A stretch of 64,000 bases of DNA from an uncultured Sphingomonas sp. (GTDB lineage: Bacteria > Pseudomonadota > Alphaproteobacteria > Sphingomonadales > Sphingomonadaceae). The stretch is taken from contig NZ_CADCWA010000039.1 of the NCBI RefSeq assembly GCF_902806285.1, forward strand, positions 1 through 64,000, written 5' to 3'. The notes under the pieces were generated by a model. The model was given only the letters and a program-made list of their open reading frames with translations. It searched no databases and was not told the origin of the DNA. Of this stretch, positions 17,457 to 27,365 are shown piece by piece. The number at the start of each line of letters is the position of its first letter. The stretch's first letter is position 1. The position numbers were made by a program, and so were the translations under genes.

Positions 17457-19049
17457 CTAGTGGCGGAAGTGCCGCATGCCGGTGAAGATCATCGCGAGAC
17501 CGGCTTTATCCGCCGCGGCGATCACCTCCTCGTCGCGGATCGAACCGCCAGGCTGGATTACGGCAGTCGCGCCCGCCTCCGCCGCAGCGAGCAGACCGTC
17601 GGCGAATGGGAAGAATGCATCGCTCGCCACCGCCGAGCCCACCGTCCGCGGCTCCGGCCAGCCGTTGGTCTCCGCCGCCTCCCGTGCCTTGGCGGCAGCG
17701 ATCCGCGCGCTGTCGCGGCGGTTCATCTGCCCCGCGCCGATCCCGGCGGTGGCACCGTCCTTGGCGTAGACGATCGCGTTGGACTTCACGTGCTTGGCGA
17801 CCGTCCAGGCAAAGCGGCAGTCAGCCACTTCCTGAACGGTCGGCTGTCGGCGGGTGACCACCGTCAGCGCCTGGTCGACCACCACGCCATTGTCGCGGGT
17901 CTGGACCAGCACCCCGCCTGCGATGGTCTTCAAGGTTAGGCCCGACCGGCCTGGATCGGGCAACTCGCCGGTGAGCAGCAGGCGCAGGTTCTTCTTGGCC
18001 GCGAACGCCGCAAGCGCTTCCTCGTCGGCGTCCGGAGCAATGACCACTTCGGTGAAGATCTCGGCGATCGCCCGCGCTGTGCCGCCATCGAGCGGCCGGT
18101 TCACCGCGACGATGCCGCCAAAGGCCGACACCGAGTCGCACTGGAAAGCGGCGGTGTACGCGCCAAGGAGGTCGCTCCCCTGCGCCACCCCGCATGGATT
18201 GGCGTGCTTGACGATGACGCAGGCGGGCCCGGACCCGCGAAACTCGCTGACGAGCTCCAGCGCGGCGTCCGCATCGTGGAGATTATTGTAGCTGAGCTCC
18301 TTGCCCCCCACCTGCCGCGCCGCCGCCACGCCGGCGCCGCCGCGCTGCTGCGGCAGGTACAGGGCAGCGGACTGATGCGGGTTTTCGCCGTAACGCAGCT
18401 CCGTCGCTTTGCGGAGCGCCAGCGGGAGCGCGGGCGGAAACAGCTGCCCTTGATCGGCGAAGGCGAACCAGCTGGCGATCGCGGCGTCATAGGCGGCGGT
18501 GAGCGCATAGGCCTTGGCCGCCAGCCGGCGCCGGAGTTCGAGCGACGTCATGCCGCGGTGGGCATCCAGCTCTCCCAGCAACGCCGGATAGTCCTCCGGG
18601 TCGGTGAGGACCGCGACATGGGCATGGTTCTTCGCGGCCGAGCGGACCATCGACGGCCCGCCGATGTCGATGTTCTCGATGATCTCGTCGCGCGCTGCGC
18701 CGCGGGCAACCGTTTGCTCAAACGGATAGAGGTTGACCACTACCAGGTCGATCGGCGCGATGCCGTGCGCCTCCGCGGCCGACTGGTGCTCCGGATTGTC
18801 GCGGACCGCCAGCAGCCCGCCGTGCACCTTGGGGTGGAGGGTCTTCACCCGGCCGTCCATCATCTCGGGAAAGCCGGTCAGGTCGGATACGTCCTTGACG
18901 TCATGACCCAGCTCGCGCAGCCGGGCCGCGGTGCCGCCCGTGGAGACCAACTCCACCCCGTGACCCACCAGTCCGGTCGCAAGCTCTGGGAGCCCGCTCT
19001 TGTCCGACAAGGACAGCAGGGCGCGGCGGACGGGCGCGAGGTCGGTCAC
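17457..19049 (-). CDS. purH: Bifunctional AICAR formyltransferase / IMP cyclohydrolase
   Basis: A 530-residue enzyme for the last two steps of IMP synthesis. The N-terminal MGS-like cyclohydrolase domain begins [11 protein letters not shown] and includes [34 protein letters not shown] and NLYPFEQTV. The formyltransferase domain has [24 protein letters not shown] and the C-terminal [11 protein letters not shown]. Length is normal. It is convergent with the flippase gene and follows the heparinase-like gene on the same strand; the gap between them is only 21 bp. Confidence 0.97.
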   Translation of the reverse strand: MTDLAPVRRALLSLSDKSGLPELATGLVGHGVELVSTGGTAARLRELGHDVKDVSDLTGFPEMMDGRVKTLHPKVHGGLLAVRDNPEHQSAAEAHGIAPIDLVVVNLYPFEQTVARGAARDEIIENIDIGGPSMVRSAAKNHAHVAVLTDPEDYPALLGELDAHRGMTSLELRRRLAAKAYALTAAYDAAIASWFAFADQGQLFPPALPLALRKATELRYGENPHQSAALYLPQQRGGAGVAAARQVGGKELSYNNLHDADAALELVSEFRGSGPACVIVKHANPCGVAQGSDLLGAYTAAFQCDSVSAFGGIVAVNRPLDGGTARAIAEIFTEVVIAPDADEEALAAFAAKKNLRLLLTGELPDPGRSGLTLKTIAGGVLVQTRDNGVVVDQALTVVTRRQPTVQEVADCRFAWTVAKHVKSNAIVYAKDGATAGIGAGQMNRRDSARIAAAKAREAAETNGWPEPRTVGSAVASDAFFPFADGLLAAAEAGATAVIQPGGSIRDEEVIAAADKAGLAMIFTGMRHFRH

Positions 19050-19070
19050 AAGGAAACTCCCGGTTGCGGC

Positions 19071-20708
19071 TCAGCTCGAGCGGCGGAACTGCCACCCGAT
19101 CTCGGCGCCTGATGGCGACACCTCGCCGGTCAAGGCAAGCTGAAGCGTGGAGCGCAGGCGGGCCTGGCCGTCCACCCACAGGCTTTCCTCCACCTCGAGC
19201 TGCGCGCCGCGACAGCGGAAACTCCACGGGGGCGCGCCCGGCGAACGGAGAATGGCGCCCTGGCCGTCGGCCGTCCGGACCGCCTCCACTTGCGGGCCAA
19301 GATGGAACCGGACGGCAAAAGGCACGGACCCGCGGATCCGCTTGCGCCCGCGCGGCGTCAGCCGGTCGAGCCCGCGCAGCTCCTTGCCGTCGTTGCCGAG
19401 CGCCAGCCCGCGGTTGTGCGCCAGGCCGAAGCGGCGGAGATAGCCGTCATGCTCCGCTTCCAGCCGGCCGAAATCGTCGTCCTCGTTGCGGCTGAGCGTC
19501 ACGTCGGTCACGCCCTTGCCGAGCGATCCGTCGGTAAGGATGGCGGTCGAATTGGTGTCGCCCAGCGTCAGCGTGCTGTGGGCGGCGGTGGTGCACAACG
19601 CCCGGGCGAGTTCCGTCGGGATGTCGGACGGAAGCGTCCCCGGTCCACCGCAATTGACCACCAGCCGCTGCGGTCCATCGCTCAGCTCGAACGCCAGGGT
19701 CGAGGCGGAGCCAAGCCGCGCCATGCGCCCCGGTGGGGGCGGTGCCGCATCGATCACCACCGTCGTGCTTAGCGCCGACAAGCGGTGGTAGCCCCAGCCG
19801 CGCGCCTGCCGCAGCGGCCGCGCGCGGAGCCCGCAACCGTCGATCAGCGCGGCGATCCGCGCAGCCTCGCTGCCGTTGCCGCCCTGCCAGCTGGACAGGC
19901 CGCCATCGCCGAGGACCACGCCGCCGAGCGCGCTGAGGGCCGCGGTTGCGGCGCTTTCCAACGCGTCCGGCACTTGCTGCTTGGCGGCCTGGTAGGCGGT
20001 GCGGAGCAAAGCCAGCCGATCGACCAGCAGCATCTGCTGAGCGGGCGAGCGGCTGAGCAGACCGCCATCTTCCGACTGGGCCGAGGCCAGCGCCCGGGCC
20101 AGCCCGGACTCGGCCCGGGCGACCGGCGTGGCGCCACCTTCGAGCAGCAGGCTGGCAGCGGTCAATCCCGACCAGGCAGTGATTCGAGGCAGTCCGGGCG
20201 GGGCCTGGTCGGCGGTCGCCAGGAGGTGGCGCGCGCCGCGCGCCGCGGTGTTCAGCAGGGCGGCGCGGTAGCCCGCGTCGCGGCTCGACAGCAGATAGGG
20301 AGCGTAAGCGGTCCAGAACAGCAGGCGCTCGCCCCACAGGTCGGCTCGCCACGCCGCGTCCGCCTTGGTGCCGTGGGCAAGGAGCCAGCGGGCGGCGACG
20401 GCTTCCGCCAGCTTCGCGCCGCCGTCGCGCGAAGCCGCTGCGGCCAGGTCGCGCAACCAGGAAAAGCCCTGCAGCTCCTCTGCCAGCGGCCCGGCCGTGC
20501 CGACCGTCGCGAAGTCGAGATCGGCCAGCGGCAGCGCCGCCGTGCCCCGGACGAAGGTGCCGGCCAGCAGCTGCTCGCCCCGCGCTCGATCGCCCTGCAC
20601 ATGGTCGCGCGGAACCGCCAGCAGCCGCAGCGGTGCGCGGCCCTGCCGGAACAGCCGGGTAAGAAGCGGACGACCGTCGAGCTTGCTTACGGCCGCCAAA
20701 TTGCTCAC
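19071..20708 (-). CDS. Heparinase II/III family protein
   Basis: A 545-residue protein, GTG at 20708, overlapping the rpe stop (GTGA). Residues 1-280 or so are Ala/Leu-rich helices of the (alpha/alpha) toroid type (for example [22 protein letters not shown]). The C-terminal half is a beta-sandwich with [12 protein letters not shown], as in heparinase II/III-like polysaccharide lyases. In sphingomonads such a protein is regularly found with rsmB-rpe-purH. The substrate is unknown; a glycan of the own envelope is as likely as a host glycosaminoglycan. No signal peptide is visible. Confidence 0.83.
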   Translation of the reverse strand: MSNLAAVSKLDGRPLLTRLFRQGRAPLRLLAVPRDHVQGDRARGEQLLAGTFVRGTAALPLADLDFATVGTAGPLAEELQGFSWLRDLAAAASRDGGAKLAEAVAARWLLAHGTKADAAWRADLWGERLLFWTAYAPYLLSSRDAGYRAALLNTAARGARHLLATADQAPPGLPRITAWSGLTAASLLLEGGATPVARAESGLARALASAQSEDGGLLSRSPAQQMLLVDRLALLRTAYQAAKQQVPDALESAATAALSALGGVVLGDGGLSSWQGGNGSEAARIAALIDGCGLRARPLRQARGWGYHRLSALSTTVVIDAAPPPPGRMARLGSASTLAFELSDGPQRLVVNCGGPGTLPSDIPTELARALCTTAAHSTLTLGDTNSTAILTDGSLGKGVTDVTLSRNEDDDFGRLEAEHDGYLRRFGLAHNRGLALGNDGKELRGLDRLTPRGRKRIRGSVPFAVRFHLGPQVEAVRTADGQGAILRSPGAPPWSFRCRGAQLEVEESLWVDGQARLRSTLQLALTGEVSPSGAEIGWQFRRSS

Positions 20709-21361
20709 GGCGCTCCCCGCAGCGCGGCGATGTTGCCGGCATAGGCCCGCGGACCGTCGCGAAACGCCGCCGTGCCGGCGACGAGCACCGTTGCGCCCGC
20801 ATCCACGCACTGCCGGGCGGTAGCGGGATCGACCCCGCCGTCGACCTCCAGCTCCACCGCGAGACCCTCCTTGGCGACCCGCTTGGCAATCGCCTCGATC
20901 TTCTTGAGCTGGCTCCCGATGAAGCTCTGCCCGCCGAAACCGGGATTGACGCTCATCACGAGGACGAGGTCGATCTCTTCGAGGACGTAGTCGAGCATCT
21001 TGGCGGGCGTCGCCGGGTTGAGCGACACGCCCGCCTTCTTGCCCAGCGCCTTGATCAGCTGGATCGTGCGGTGAAGGTGTGGCCCGGCTTCCGGATGAAC
21101 GGTGATGATGTCGGCCCCCGCCTCGGCGAACGCGTCGAGGAACGGGTCGGCCGGGGAGATCATCAGGTGGACGTCGAACGGCTTGGCCGAATGGGGGCGG
21201 AGCGCCTTCACGACCCCCGGGCCGATCGTCAGGTTGGGGACGAAGTGGCCGTCCATCACGTCCACATGGATCCAGTCGGCTCCGGCGGCGTCGATCGCCC
21301 GGACCTCCTCGCCGAGGCTGGCGAAGTCGGCGGACAGGATGGAGGGGGCGATCAGGGGCAT
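20705..21361 (-). CDS. rpe: Ribulose-phosphate 3-epimerase
   Basis: A 218-residue TIM-barrel enzyme that interconverts ribulose 5-phosphate and xylulose 5-phosphate. It starts [19 protein letters not shown]. Metal and active-site motifs are [41 protein letters not shown] and [10 protein letters not shown]. It is 15 bp downstream of rsmB and overlaps the heparinase-like gene. Confidence 0.97.
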   Translation of the reverse strand: MPLIAPSILSADFASLGEEVRAIDAAGADWIHVDVMDGHFVPNLTIGPGVVKALRPHSAKPFDVHLMISPADPFLDAFAEAGADIITVHPEAGPHLHRTIQLIKALGKKAGVSLNPATPAKMLDYVLEEIDLVLVMSVNPGFGGQSFIGSQLKKIEAIAKRVAKEGLAVELEVDGGVDPATARQCVDAGATVLVAGTAAFRDGPRAYAGNIAALRGAP

Positions 21362-21376
21362 GCGCCCGATTAGCCG

Positions 21377-22618
21377 CTAAGCGCCCGGCCGGACAAGGCG
21401 CGCGATGAAGAAGCCGTCCACGCCGCCGTGCTCCTCCAGCATCCCCGGCAGAACGCGCACCCAGCCCCCGGGTGCGGGCGCGATGCCGGCCGGCAGTTCC
21501 GCCGCTTCGACGGGGTGGAGCCTGAGGTCACCCGCCGCTTCGATCACCGCTTCGCCCTCGTCCCGCTCGAGCGAGCAGACCGCATAGATGAGCGTGCCCC
21601 CCGGCCGCAGCAGCCCGGCGGCATGGGCCAGCAGGCGGCGTTGCAGTGCGGCAGCCTCGGCGATGATCTGCGGCCGCGCGCGGTAGAGAACCTCGGGGTG
21701 GCGGCGGAAGGTGCCGGTCGCCGAGCAGGGCGCATCCAGCAGAACCGCGTCGAACGGCCCGCCGGACCATTCGAGCGCATCGGCGGCAAGGGTTGTCGCG
21801 GCCAGCCCGGTCCGGGCGAGATTGTCGGAAAGTCGTCTGAGGCGACTTTCCGACCGGTCCAACGCCGTGACCGCGTGACCGGCGGCGGCGAGCTGCATGG
21901 TCTTGCCGCCCGGCGCAGCGCACAGATCGAGCACCTCGCGCGCTGCCGGCGGGATCAAGCGGGCAGGCAGCGACGCGGCGAGATCCTGAACCCACCAGCC
22001 ACCTCCGCCGAAGCCAGGCAGCTCGGCGACGCTCCGCCCGCCGTGCAGGCGCACATGAGCGGAGGCCAGCTGCTCCCCGCCCTGTTCGGCCGCGAATCCG
22101 GCGGCTTGTCCGGGATCGGCGAAGCTGAGATCGAGCGGCGGGCGGCGCATGATCGCCCGGCGTGCGGCAGCCACGACCTCCTCGCCCCAGTGCCCTGTCC
22201 AGCGCGCTTCCACCTCCGGCGGCAAGCGCGCCTCCTTCCCGAGGTCGAGCCCGCGGCGCAGCAGCGTCCCGAGCACCCCGTGCACCAGCCGGCGGGGCCC
22301 GCCTTCGACCAGCGGGAGCGCCGTGGCGACCAAGGCATGATCGGGGACGTTCAGCGCCACCTTCTGCGCTAGCGCCATTCGCAGGACGGCCCGCGCCTTG
22401 GCGTCGTCCGGCAGGCGCTGCCTGGTCACGCCGTCGATCGCCGCGTCAAGGTCGGGCAAGCGCCGCAGGGTCTCCCCGGCGATGGCCAGTGCGAGCGGGC
22501 GGTCGGGCAAGCTGACCTTCTGCGCCGCCGAGTCCAGCGTTTGCCCACGCCGAAGCACCGCGTCGAGAAGCTGCAGCGCCGCGCGCCGCGAACTCAGCCC
22601 TTCGGGGCTTGGCGTCAT
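21377..22618 (-). CDS. rsmB: 16S rRNA (cytosine-C5) methyltransferase RsmB family
   Basis: A 413-residue protein with an N-terminal NusB-like RNA-binding domain (about 1-140) and a SAM-binding methyltransferase domain: LDLCAAPGGKTMQLA, DAPCSATGTFRRHPE (motif IV Cys) and YAVCSLERDEGE (motif VI nucleophilic Cys). This is the layout of RsmB (Sun), which methylates C967 of 16S rRNA. The start is given as the ATG at 22618; a TTG nine bases further upstream is possible. It begins the rsmB-rpe-heparinase-purH run and is divergent from the DUF1674 gene. Confidence 0.9.
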   Translation of the reverse strand: MTPSPEGLSSRRAALQLLDAVLRRGQTLDSAAQKVSLPDRPLALAIAGETLRRLPDLDAAIDGVTRQRLPDDAKARAVLRMALAQKVALNVPDHALVATALPLVEGGPRRLVHGVLGTLLRRGLDLGKEARLPPEVEARWTGHWGEEVVAAARRAIMRRPPLDLSFADPGQAAGFAAEQGGEQLASAHVRLHGGRSVAELPGFGGGGWWVQDLAASLPARLIPPAAREVLDLCAAPGGKTMQLAAAGHAVTALDRSESRLRRLSDNLARTGLAATTLAADALEWSGGPFDAVLLDAPCSATGTFRRHPEVLYRARPQIIAEAAALQRRLLAHAAGLLRPGGTLIYAVCSLERDEGEAVIEAAGDLRLHPVEAAELPAGIAPAPGGWVRVLPGMLEEHGGVDGFFIARLVRPGA

Positions 22619-22644
22619 GCCCTGCAACGCCCATCTCGACGGAC

Positions 22645-22812
22645 ATGAAGCGACCTCAGCATCTCGATCCGCCGCCTTACCTCAGCAAGTCGCCGCCGGT
22701 GCCCGATCCAGAGCCGGTCCGTCTGGACAAGGAACCGGCCGGCGAAGAAGGCAAGCCCGATCCCACCCGCTACGGCGATTGGGAGAAGAAGGGCATCGCC
22801 TGGGACTTCTGA
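22645..22812 (+). CDS. DUF1674 protein (SDHAF4-like succinate dehydrogenase assembly factor)
   Basis: A 55-residue protein, ATG at 22645. It ends in the family signature DPTRYGDWEKKGIAWDF, preceded by a disordered Pro/Lys-rich segment. The mitochondrial homologue SDHAF4 binds the flavoprotein subunit of succinate dehydrogenase during assembly. The gene is divergent from rsmB with a 26-bp gap and converges with gpsA, leaving 6 bp between the stops. Confidence 0.9.
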   Translation: MKRPQHLDPPPYLSKSPPVPDPEPVRLDKEPAGEEGKPDPTRYGDWEKKGIAWDF

Positions 22813-22818
22813 CGCCAC

Positions 22819-23808
22819 TCAGTTCCCCTCCGGCCGGGGTGGCCGGCTGAGCAGGTTTTCGAGCACCGCGTCCACGTCGCTGCGCCCGGCCAGGAGATCG
22901 TCCACCGCGGCGACGATCGGCATGTCGATCCCGCGCTCGTCCGCGACCCGGCGAAGCACCGGCGCGGTGAACGCGCCCTCCGCCACCGTCCTGCGGTCCG
23001 CCATCAGCTCGGCCGCGCTCCGCCCCTGACCGATCCCCTGGCCCAGTGAGAAGTTACGCGAGCTGGTGGAGGAGCAGGTCAGCACCAGGTCGCCGAGGCC
23101 GCTCAGCCCCGCCAGCGTTTCGCGCCGCGCGCCAAGCGCCAGCCCGAAGCGGGTCATCTCGGCAAACCCCCGGGCGATCAGCGCCGAGCGCGCGTTCTGC
23201 CCCAGGCCCTTGCCCTCGACCACCCCGCAGGCGATCGCCAGCACGTTCTTGACCGCGCCGCCGACCTCGGCCCCGGCGACATCCTCGCTGAGGTAAAGCC
23301 GGAACTGCGGCAGGGCGAGCCGCTGCCGGACCGGTTCGGCCGCCCCAAGCTTCTCGGCGGCCACCGTCAGGGCGGTGGGGTAACCAGCCGCCACTTCATG
23401 GGCGAAGGTCGGGCCGGACAGGACCATGATGTCGCTGGCCGGGCAGACTTCCCGCGCGACCTGGTGAAGCAATGCGCCGCTGTCGGCCTCGATGCCCTTG
23501 GAGCAGAGGATGAGCGGCTTGCCGCAGTTCGCCAGCCCGGCCAGCACGCTCCGCATATGCTGCGCGGGCGTGACCACCAGCAGGGCGTCGCACCCGGCCA
23601 GTTCGTCAAGCTCGGTCGTGGCCACCACCGCCGGGCTCAGTCGCTGGCCTGGCAGGAAGACCCTGTTCTCATGCGCCTGATTGATGCCGTGGACGACCTC
23701 GGGTTCGCGGGCCCACAACAGGGTGCGCCGGCCGCCGCTCGCTGCCACCTGGGCGAGCGCCGTGCCCCAGGCTCCGCCCCCCAGGACGCCGATGCTTTCA
23801 ATCGTCAT
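22819..23808 (-). CDS. gpsA: Glycerol-3-phosphate dehydrogenase (NAD(P)+)
   Basis: A 329-residue cytoplasmic enzyme making sn-glycerol 3-phosphate for phospholipid synthesis. It has the dinucleotide motif [14 protein letters not shown] (8-21), [16 protein letters not shown], the catalytic Lys region [15 protein letters not shown] and [12 protein letters not shown]. The ATG at 23808 overlaps the tsaD stop (ATGA), so the two are coupled. Length is normal. Confidence 0.97.
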   Translation of the reverse strand: MTIESIGVLGGGAWGTALAQVAASGGRRTLLWAREPEVVHGINQAHENRVFLPGQRLSPAVVATTELDELAGCDALLVVTPAQHMRSVLAGLANCGKPLILCSKGIEADSGALLHQVAREVCPASDIMVLSGPTFAHEVAAGYPTALTVAAEKLGAAEPVRQRLALPQFRLYLSEDVAGAEVGGAVKNVLAIACGVVEGKGLGQNARSALIARGFAEMTRFGLALGARRETLAGLSGLGDLVLTCSSTSSRNFSLGQGIGQGRSAAELMADRRTVAEGAFTAPVLRRVADERGIDMPIVAAVDDLLAGRSDVDAVLENLLSRPPRPEGN

Positions 23809-24836
23809 GCCTTCACCCCTGCTCCCCGAACCGCCCCCGCCGCGGCGTCCAGCGGCCAGCGGGCGCGGGCGGGCACGTCCAGTGGATCGGTGAGGCCCAT
23901 CGCCAGCCGCTCGGCCCCGGCCCAGGCGATCATGACGGCATTGTCGGTGCACAACCACCCCGGCGGAGCAGCGAAGCGGCGGCCTTCCTGCTCGGCCACA
24001 CGCTGCAGCGCCCCCCGGATCGCTCCGTTCGCCGCAACGCCGCCGGCCACCACCAGCGTAGGCGCTCCGCCTTGCTCCAGCGCGCGGCGGGTGCGGTCGA
24101 CCAAGCAGTCGACCACCGCCTGCTGGAAGCTCGCAGCGATATCCGCCGGACGGTAGGCGCCCGAGGCGACCGCCCGCTGCACCGCGCTCTTGAGGCCGGC
24201 AAAGGAGAAGTGCGGCTCGCCCGAGCCCAGTAGCGGCCGCGGCAGCGGCACTGCAGTGGGGCTGCCCTCCGCGGCCAGCGTTTCGATCGCGGGACCGCCC
24301 GGGTACGGGAGGCCGAGCAGCTTGGCCGCCTTGTCGAATGCCTCGCCCGCCGCATCGTCGATGGTGGTCGCGAGCCGCCGGTATCGCCCAACGCCGCGCA
24401 CCTCCAGCAACTGGCAATGGCCGCCGCTCGCCAGCAGCAGCAGGTAAGGAAAGCCGAGGTCCTCCTCCGTCAGCCGCGGCGACAGGGCGTGGCCTTCCAG
24501 ATGGTTGACCGCGATCAGCGGCTTGCCGCCCGCGAGCGCCAATCCCTTGCCCGCCAGCAGGCCCACCATGACGCCACCGATCAGTCCAGGCCCGGCGGTC
24601 GCCGCCACTGCATCGAGGTCAGCGACAACGACCCCCGCCTCGTCCAACACCTGGCGGATGAGACCCGGCAGCACCTCCACATGGGCCCGGGCGGCGATCT
24701 CCGGCACTACTCCGCCGTAAGGCTGGTGAGCGCTGTTCTGGCCGACCACCGCCTGCGCCAGCACCTGCCGGTCGCCGGTTACCAGCGCCGCCGCGCTGTC
24801 GTCGCAGGAAGACTCAAGGCCAAGGATCAGGGTCAT
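23805..24836 (-). CDS. tsaD: tRNA N6-threonylcarbamoyladenosine transferase subunit TsaD
   Basis: A 343-residue ASKHA-fold protein that transfers the threonylcarbamoyl group to A37 of ANN-decoding tRNAs, together with TsaB and TsaE. It starts [17 protein letters not shown]. Metal-binding histidines are in NHLEGHAL, and the nucleotide loops are [18 protein letters not shown] and [13 protein letters not shown]. It is coupled to gpsA and divergent from hemC, with 50 bp between the starts. Confidence 0.97.
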   Translation of the reverse strand: MTLILGLESSCDDSAAALVTGDRQVLAQAVVGQNSAHQPYGGVVPEIAARAHVEVLPGLIRQVLDEAGVVVADLDAVAATAGPGLIGGVMVGLLAGKGLALAGGKPLIAVNHLEGHALSPRLTEEDLGFPYLLLLASGGHCQLLEVRGVGRYRRLATTIDDAAGEAFDKAAKLLGLPYPGGPAIETLAAEGSPTAVPLPRPLLGSGEPHFSFAGLKSAVQRAVASGAYRPADIAASFQQAVVDCLVDRTRRALEQGGAPTLVVAGGVAANGAIRGALQRVAEQEGRRFAAPPGWLCTDNAVMIAWAGAERLAMGLTDPLDVPARARWPLDAAAGAVRGAGVKA

Positions 24837-24886
24837 GGGCTCAGCGCCTTTGCCCGAGCCGGCCCCTCTCGGCTAGAGGCGGGCCG

Positions 24887-25798
24887 GTGAACAAACCGCC
24901 CATCCTTGGAACGCGCGCTTCCCCGCTCGCCCTGGCGCAGGCGCGCATGGTCGCGGCGGCACTGGAGGCCGCGCACGGCTGGGATGGAGGAACGGTCCAG
25001 ATCCATCCGGTCAAGACCAGTGGCGACCGGATCCAGGACCGGCCGCTCGCAGAGGTCGGCGGCAAGGGGTTGTGGACCAAGGAACTGGACGTGGCGCTGC
25101 TTCGCGGCGAAACGGACCTGTCCGTTCACTCGATGAAGGATGTGGAAAGCGAGCGGCCGGCAGCGCTGGCGATCGCCGCCATGCTGCCCCGCGCCGACGT
25201 GCGCGACCGGCTGATCGGAGCCGGCTCGATCGACGACCTTAGCCAAGGCGCGGTGGTCGGCACGTCGTCCCCGCGCCGCAGTGCCCAATTGCTGCGCCTG
25301 CGCCCCGACCTGCAGGTCGTGCCCATCCGCGGCAATGTCGCGACCCGGCTGAACAAGCTTGCGGCCGGCGAGGTCGACGCCACGCTGCTGGCCGCGGCCG
25401 GCCTCGACCGGCTCGGCATCGAGGAAGGCACGCCGGTCTCCCCCGACACCATGCTGCCCGCCCCGGCCCAGGCGGCGATCGGCGCCGAGTGCCGTGCGGA
25501 CGACACTGCGATGCAGGCGTTGCTGGCCGCGATCAATCACCTGCCAACCTGCGCCGCGGTGGCGGCGGAGCGGGCCTTCGCGCGGGCCATCGGCGGCTCC
25601 TGCCATTCGCCGGTCGCTGCCCTGGCAGTGCAGGGCGGCGACGAACGGCTGTGGCTTCGGGCGGAGATTCTCAGCACCGACGGGAGCGACCGGGTGGCCG
25701 GCGAGGTCCGCTTCAGCCCGGGCGAAGAGGCGCCGCAAGCGCTGGCCCGCGATCTGCTCGATCGGGCGCCGCCTTCGGTCCGGGGCCTGTTCGGGTGA
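24887..25798 (+). CDS. hemC: Hydroxymethylbilane synthase (porphobilinogen deaminase)
   Basis: A 303-residue enzyme that joins four porphobilinogens in heme synthesis. GTG start at 24887 with AGAGGCGGG upstream. Motifs are ILGTRASPLALAQA, DLSVHSMKDVE, GTSSPRRSAQLL and AIGGSCHSPVAA, where the Cys carries the dipyrromethane cofactor. It overlaps hemD by 4 bp (GTGA). It opens the hemC-hemD-hemX-like operon. Confidence 0.97.
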   Translation: MNKPPILGTRASPLALAQARMVAAALEAAHGWDGGTVQIHPVKTSGDRIQDRPLAEVGGKGLWTKELDVALLRGETDLSVHSMKDVESERPAALAIAAMLPRADVRDRLIGAGSIDDLSQGAVVGTSSPRRSAQLLRLRPDLQVVPIRGNVATRLNKLAAGEVDATLLAAAGLDRLGIEEGTPVSPDTMLPAPAQAAIGAECRADDTAMQALLAAINHLPTCAAVAAERAFARAIGGSCHSPVAALAVQGGDERLWLRAEILSTDGSDRVAGEVRFSPGEEAPQALARDLLDRAPPSVRGLFG

Positions 25799-26463
25799 AG
25801 CCGCTCGCGGTGCTGAGGCCGGAACCGGGGGCGAGCGCGACGCTGAGCCGCGCCAGGGCGATGGGGTTGCAAGCCTTCGCCATTCCCTTGTTCAGCGTCG
25901 AGCCGCTGGCCTGGACCGCTCCCGATCCGAGCGCGTTCGACGGGCTGCTGCTGACCAGCGCCAACGCCGTCCGCCACGCGGGGACGGGGCTGGCCGCGCT
26001 GAAGCTACTCCCAGCGCATGCAGTGGGAGCGGCAACGGCCGACGCAGCACTGGCGGCGGGCTTGACCATCGCGGCCGTCGGGAACGGCGGGGTGGAGGAG
26101 CTGCTTGGGTCCTTGCCTGGCGAGCTGCGCCTGCTTCATCTGTGCGGCGAGCGTCGCCGAATGCCTGCAACCCCGGAGCAGCGGGTGACGCCGGTTCCGG
26201 TCTATCGCTCTACCGAAATCCGCACTCCGCTCGGCCTCCATCGGCTCGCCGGAGCGGTGGCGCTGGTCCACTCGCCCCGGGCGGGACGCCGGCTCGCCGA
26301 GCTGGCGCCCGAACGGTCCCTAACCACGGTGGCGGCGATCAGCGCTGCAGCAGCGGAGGCATGTGGCCGCGGCTGGCAGGATGTCGCGGTGGCTCCGCGT
26401 CCGAACGATGACGCCATGCTTTCCCTTGCGGCGGCGCTGTGCAAACAGTCGGACCCGGAATGA
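25795..26463 (+). CDS. hemD: Uroporphyrinogen-III synthase
   Basis: A 222-residue protein, GTG at 25795. HemD sequences are poorly conserved, but the first lines (LAVLRPEPGASATLSRARAMG), LLLTSANAVRH and AVALVHSPRAGRRLAEL fit the two-domain fold. The position right after hemC, with overlapping ends, supports the call. It closes the linear tetrapyrrole to uroporphyrinogen III. Confidence 0.92.
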   Translation: MKPLAVLRPEPGASATLSRARAMGLQAFAIPLFSVEPLAWTAPDPSAFDGLLLTSANAVRHAGTGLAALKLLPAHAVGAATADAALAAGLTIAAVGNGGVEELLGSLPGELRLLHLCGERRRMPATPEQRVTPVPVYRSTEIRTPLGLHRLAGAVALVHSPRAGRRLAELAPERSLTTVAAISAAAAEACGRGWQDVAVAPRPNDDAMLSLAAALCKQSDPE

Positions 26464-27245
26464 CCAGCGCTTCATCCCGCCCAACGCTTAGCCTCAGCAG
26501 CTGGCTCCTGCTCTGCCTGGTGCTGCTGCTGGTCGGAGCGGCGGCGGCGGTCTGGGCGATGTCGCGCTACGATGCGGCCGCCCGCTTCTTCGGCGTCGCG
26601 CCGGGGGCGACCGCGACGGCCGTACCACAGGCCCTGGCCATGCCGCTGCCCCAAGCATCGCCGCTCCGCCCGGACCCGCCGGTCGCCGAAGTACAGGGGC
26701 TGGAGGCGCGTGTCGCCCGACTGGAGAACGCCACGGCGCAGGTCGCCGGCTCGGCAGGCCGGGCCGATGCTCTGCTGATTGCGTTCGCGGCACGGCGGGC
26801 GATCGATCGCGGCGTGGCGCTCGGCTATCTGGAGCCATTGCTGCTGGACCGCTTCGGCCCGACGCACCGCCGCGCGGTGGCCACCATCGTCACGGGGGCC
26901 CGAAGTCCCGTCCGGCTCGAGCAGTTGAGGGCCGAGTTCGAGCTGTTGGAACGGACGCTGCAAGGGCGCGGGCCGAGCGAAAGTCTCTGGACCGGAATGC
27001 AGCGGGAGTTCGGCTCCCTGGTGTCGATCCGGCGCGCCGACCGGCCGGATCCGCGCCCGTCCGCCAGCTACGAGCGGGCCAAGGTGCGGCTGGCCAGTGG
27101 CCAAGTCGACCTGGCACTCGCCGAGGCGATGCGCCTGCCGGGCATCGGCCGGGCCCAACCCTGGGTCGCCCAAGCCCGCACCTACATCGCCGTGCACCGC
27201 GCCTTGGACGAGATCGAAAGCGCCGCGCTGCTCCCGTCCCGTTGA
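26460..27245 (+). CDS. Inner-membrane anchored HemX/mitofilin-like protein
   Basis: A 261-residue protein, ATG at 26460, overlapping hemD (ATGA). It has one N-terminal membrane span (about 14-38, SWLLLCLVLLLVGAAAAVWAM), a Pro-rich linker, a short coiled coil (EVQGLEARVARLENA) and a helical C-terminal domain. HemX-like and mitofilin-related proteins occupy this place downstream of hemCD in many proteobacteria. The exact role is not proven; a scaffold for heme-pathway or envelope proteins is the usual suggestion. Confidence 0.75.
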   Translation: MTSASSRPTLSLSSWLLLCLVLLLVGAAAAVWAMSRYDAAARFFGVAPGATATAVPQALAMPLPQASPLRPDPPVAEVQGLEARVARLENATAQVAGSAGRADALLIAFAARRAIDRGVALGYLEPLLLDRFGPTHRRAVATIVTGARSPVRLEQLRAEFELLERTLQGRGPSESLWTGMQREFGSLVSIRRADRPDPRPSASYERAKVRLASGQVDLALAEAMRLPGIGRAQPWVAQARTYIAVHRALDEIESAALLPSR

Positions 27246-27365
27246 CGGGCTTGCCAGCGACTCCGGCTTTTGCGAGTCTGGGCAGGGGCGGTACCGAACA
27301 GCTTCTGTTCAGCACTGCAGGGTAGGTTGAGCCGGACTTGGGCTTCCGGTGGGGGTGCTGACATC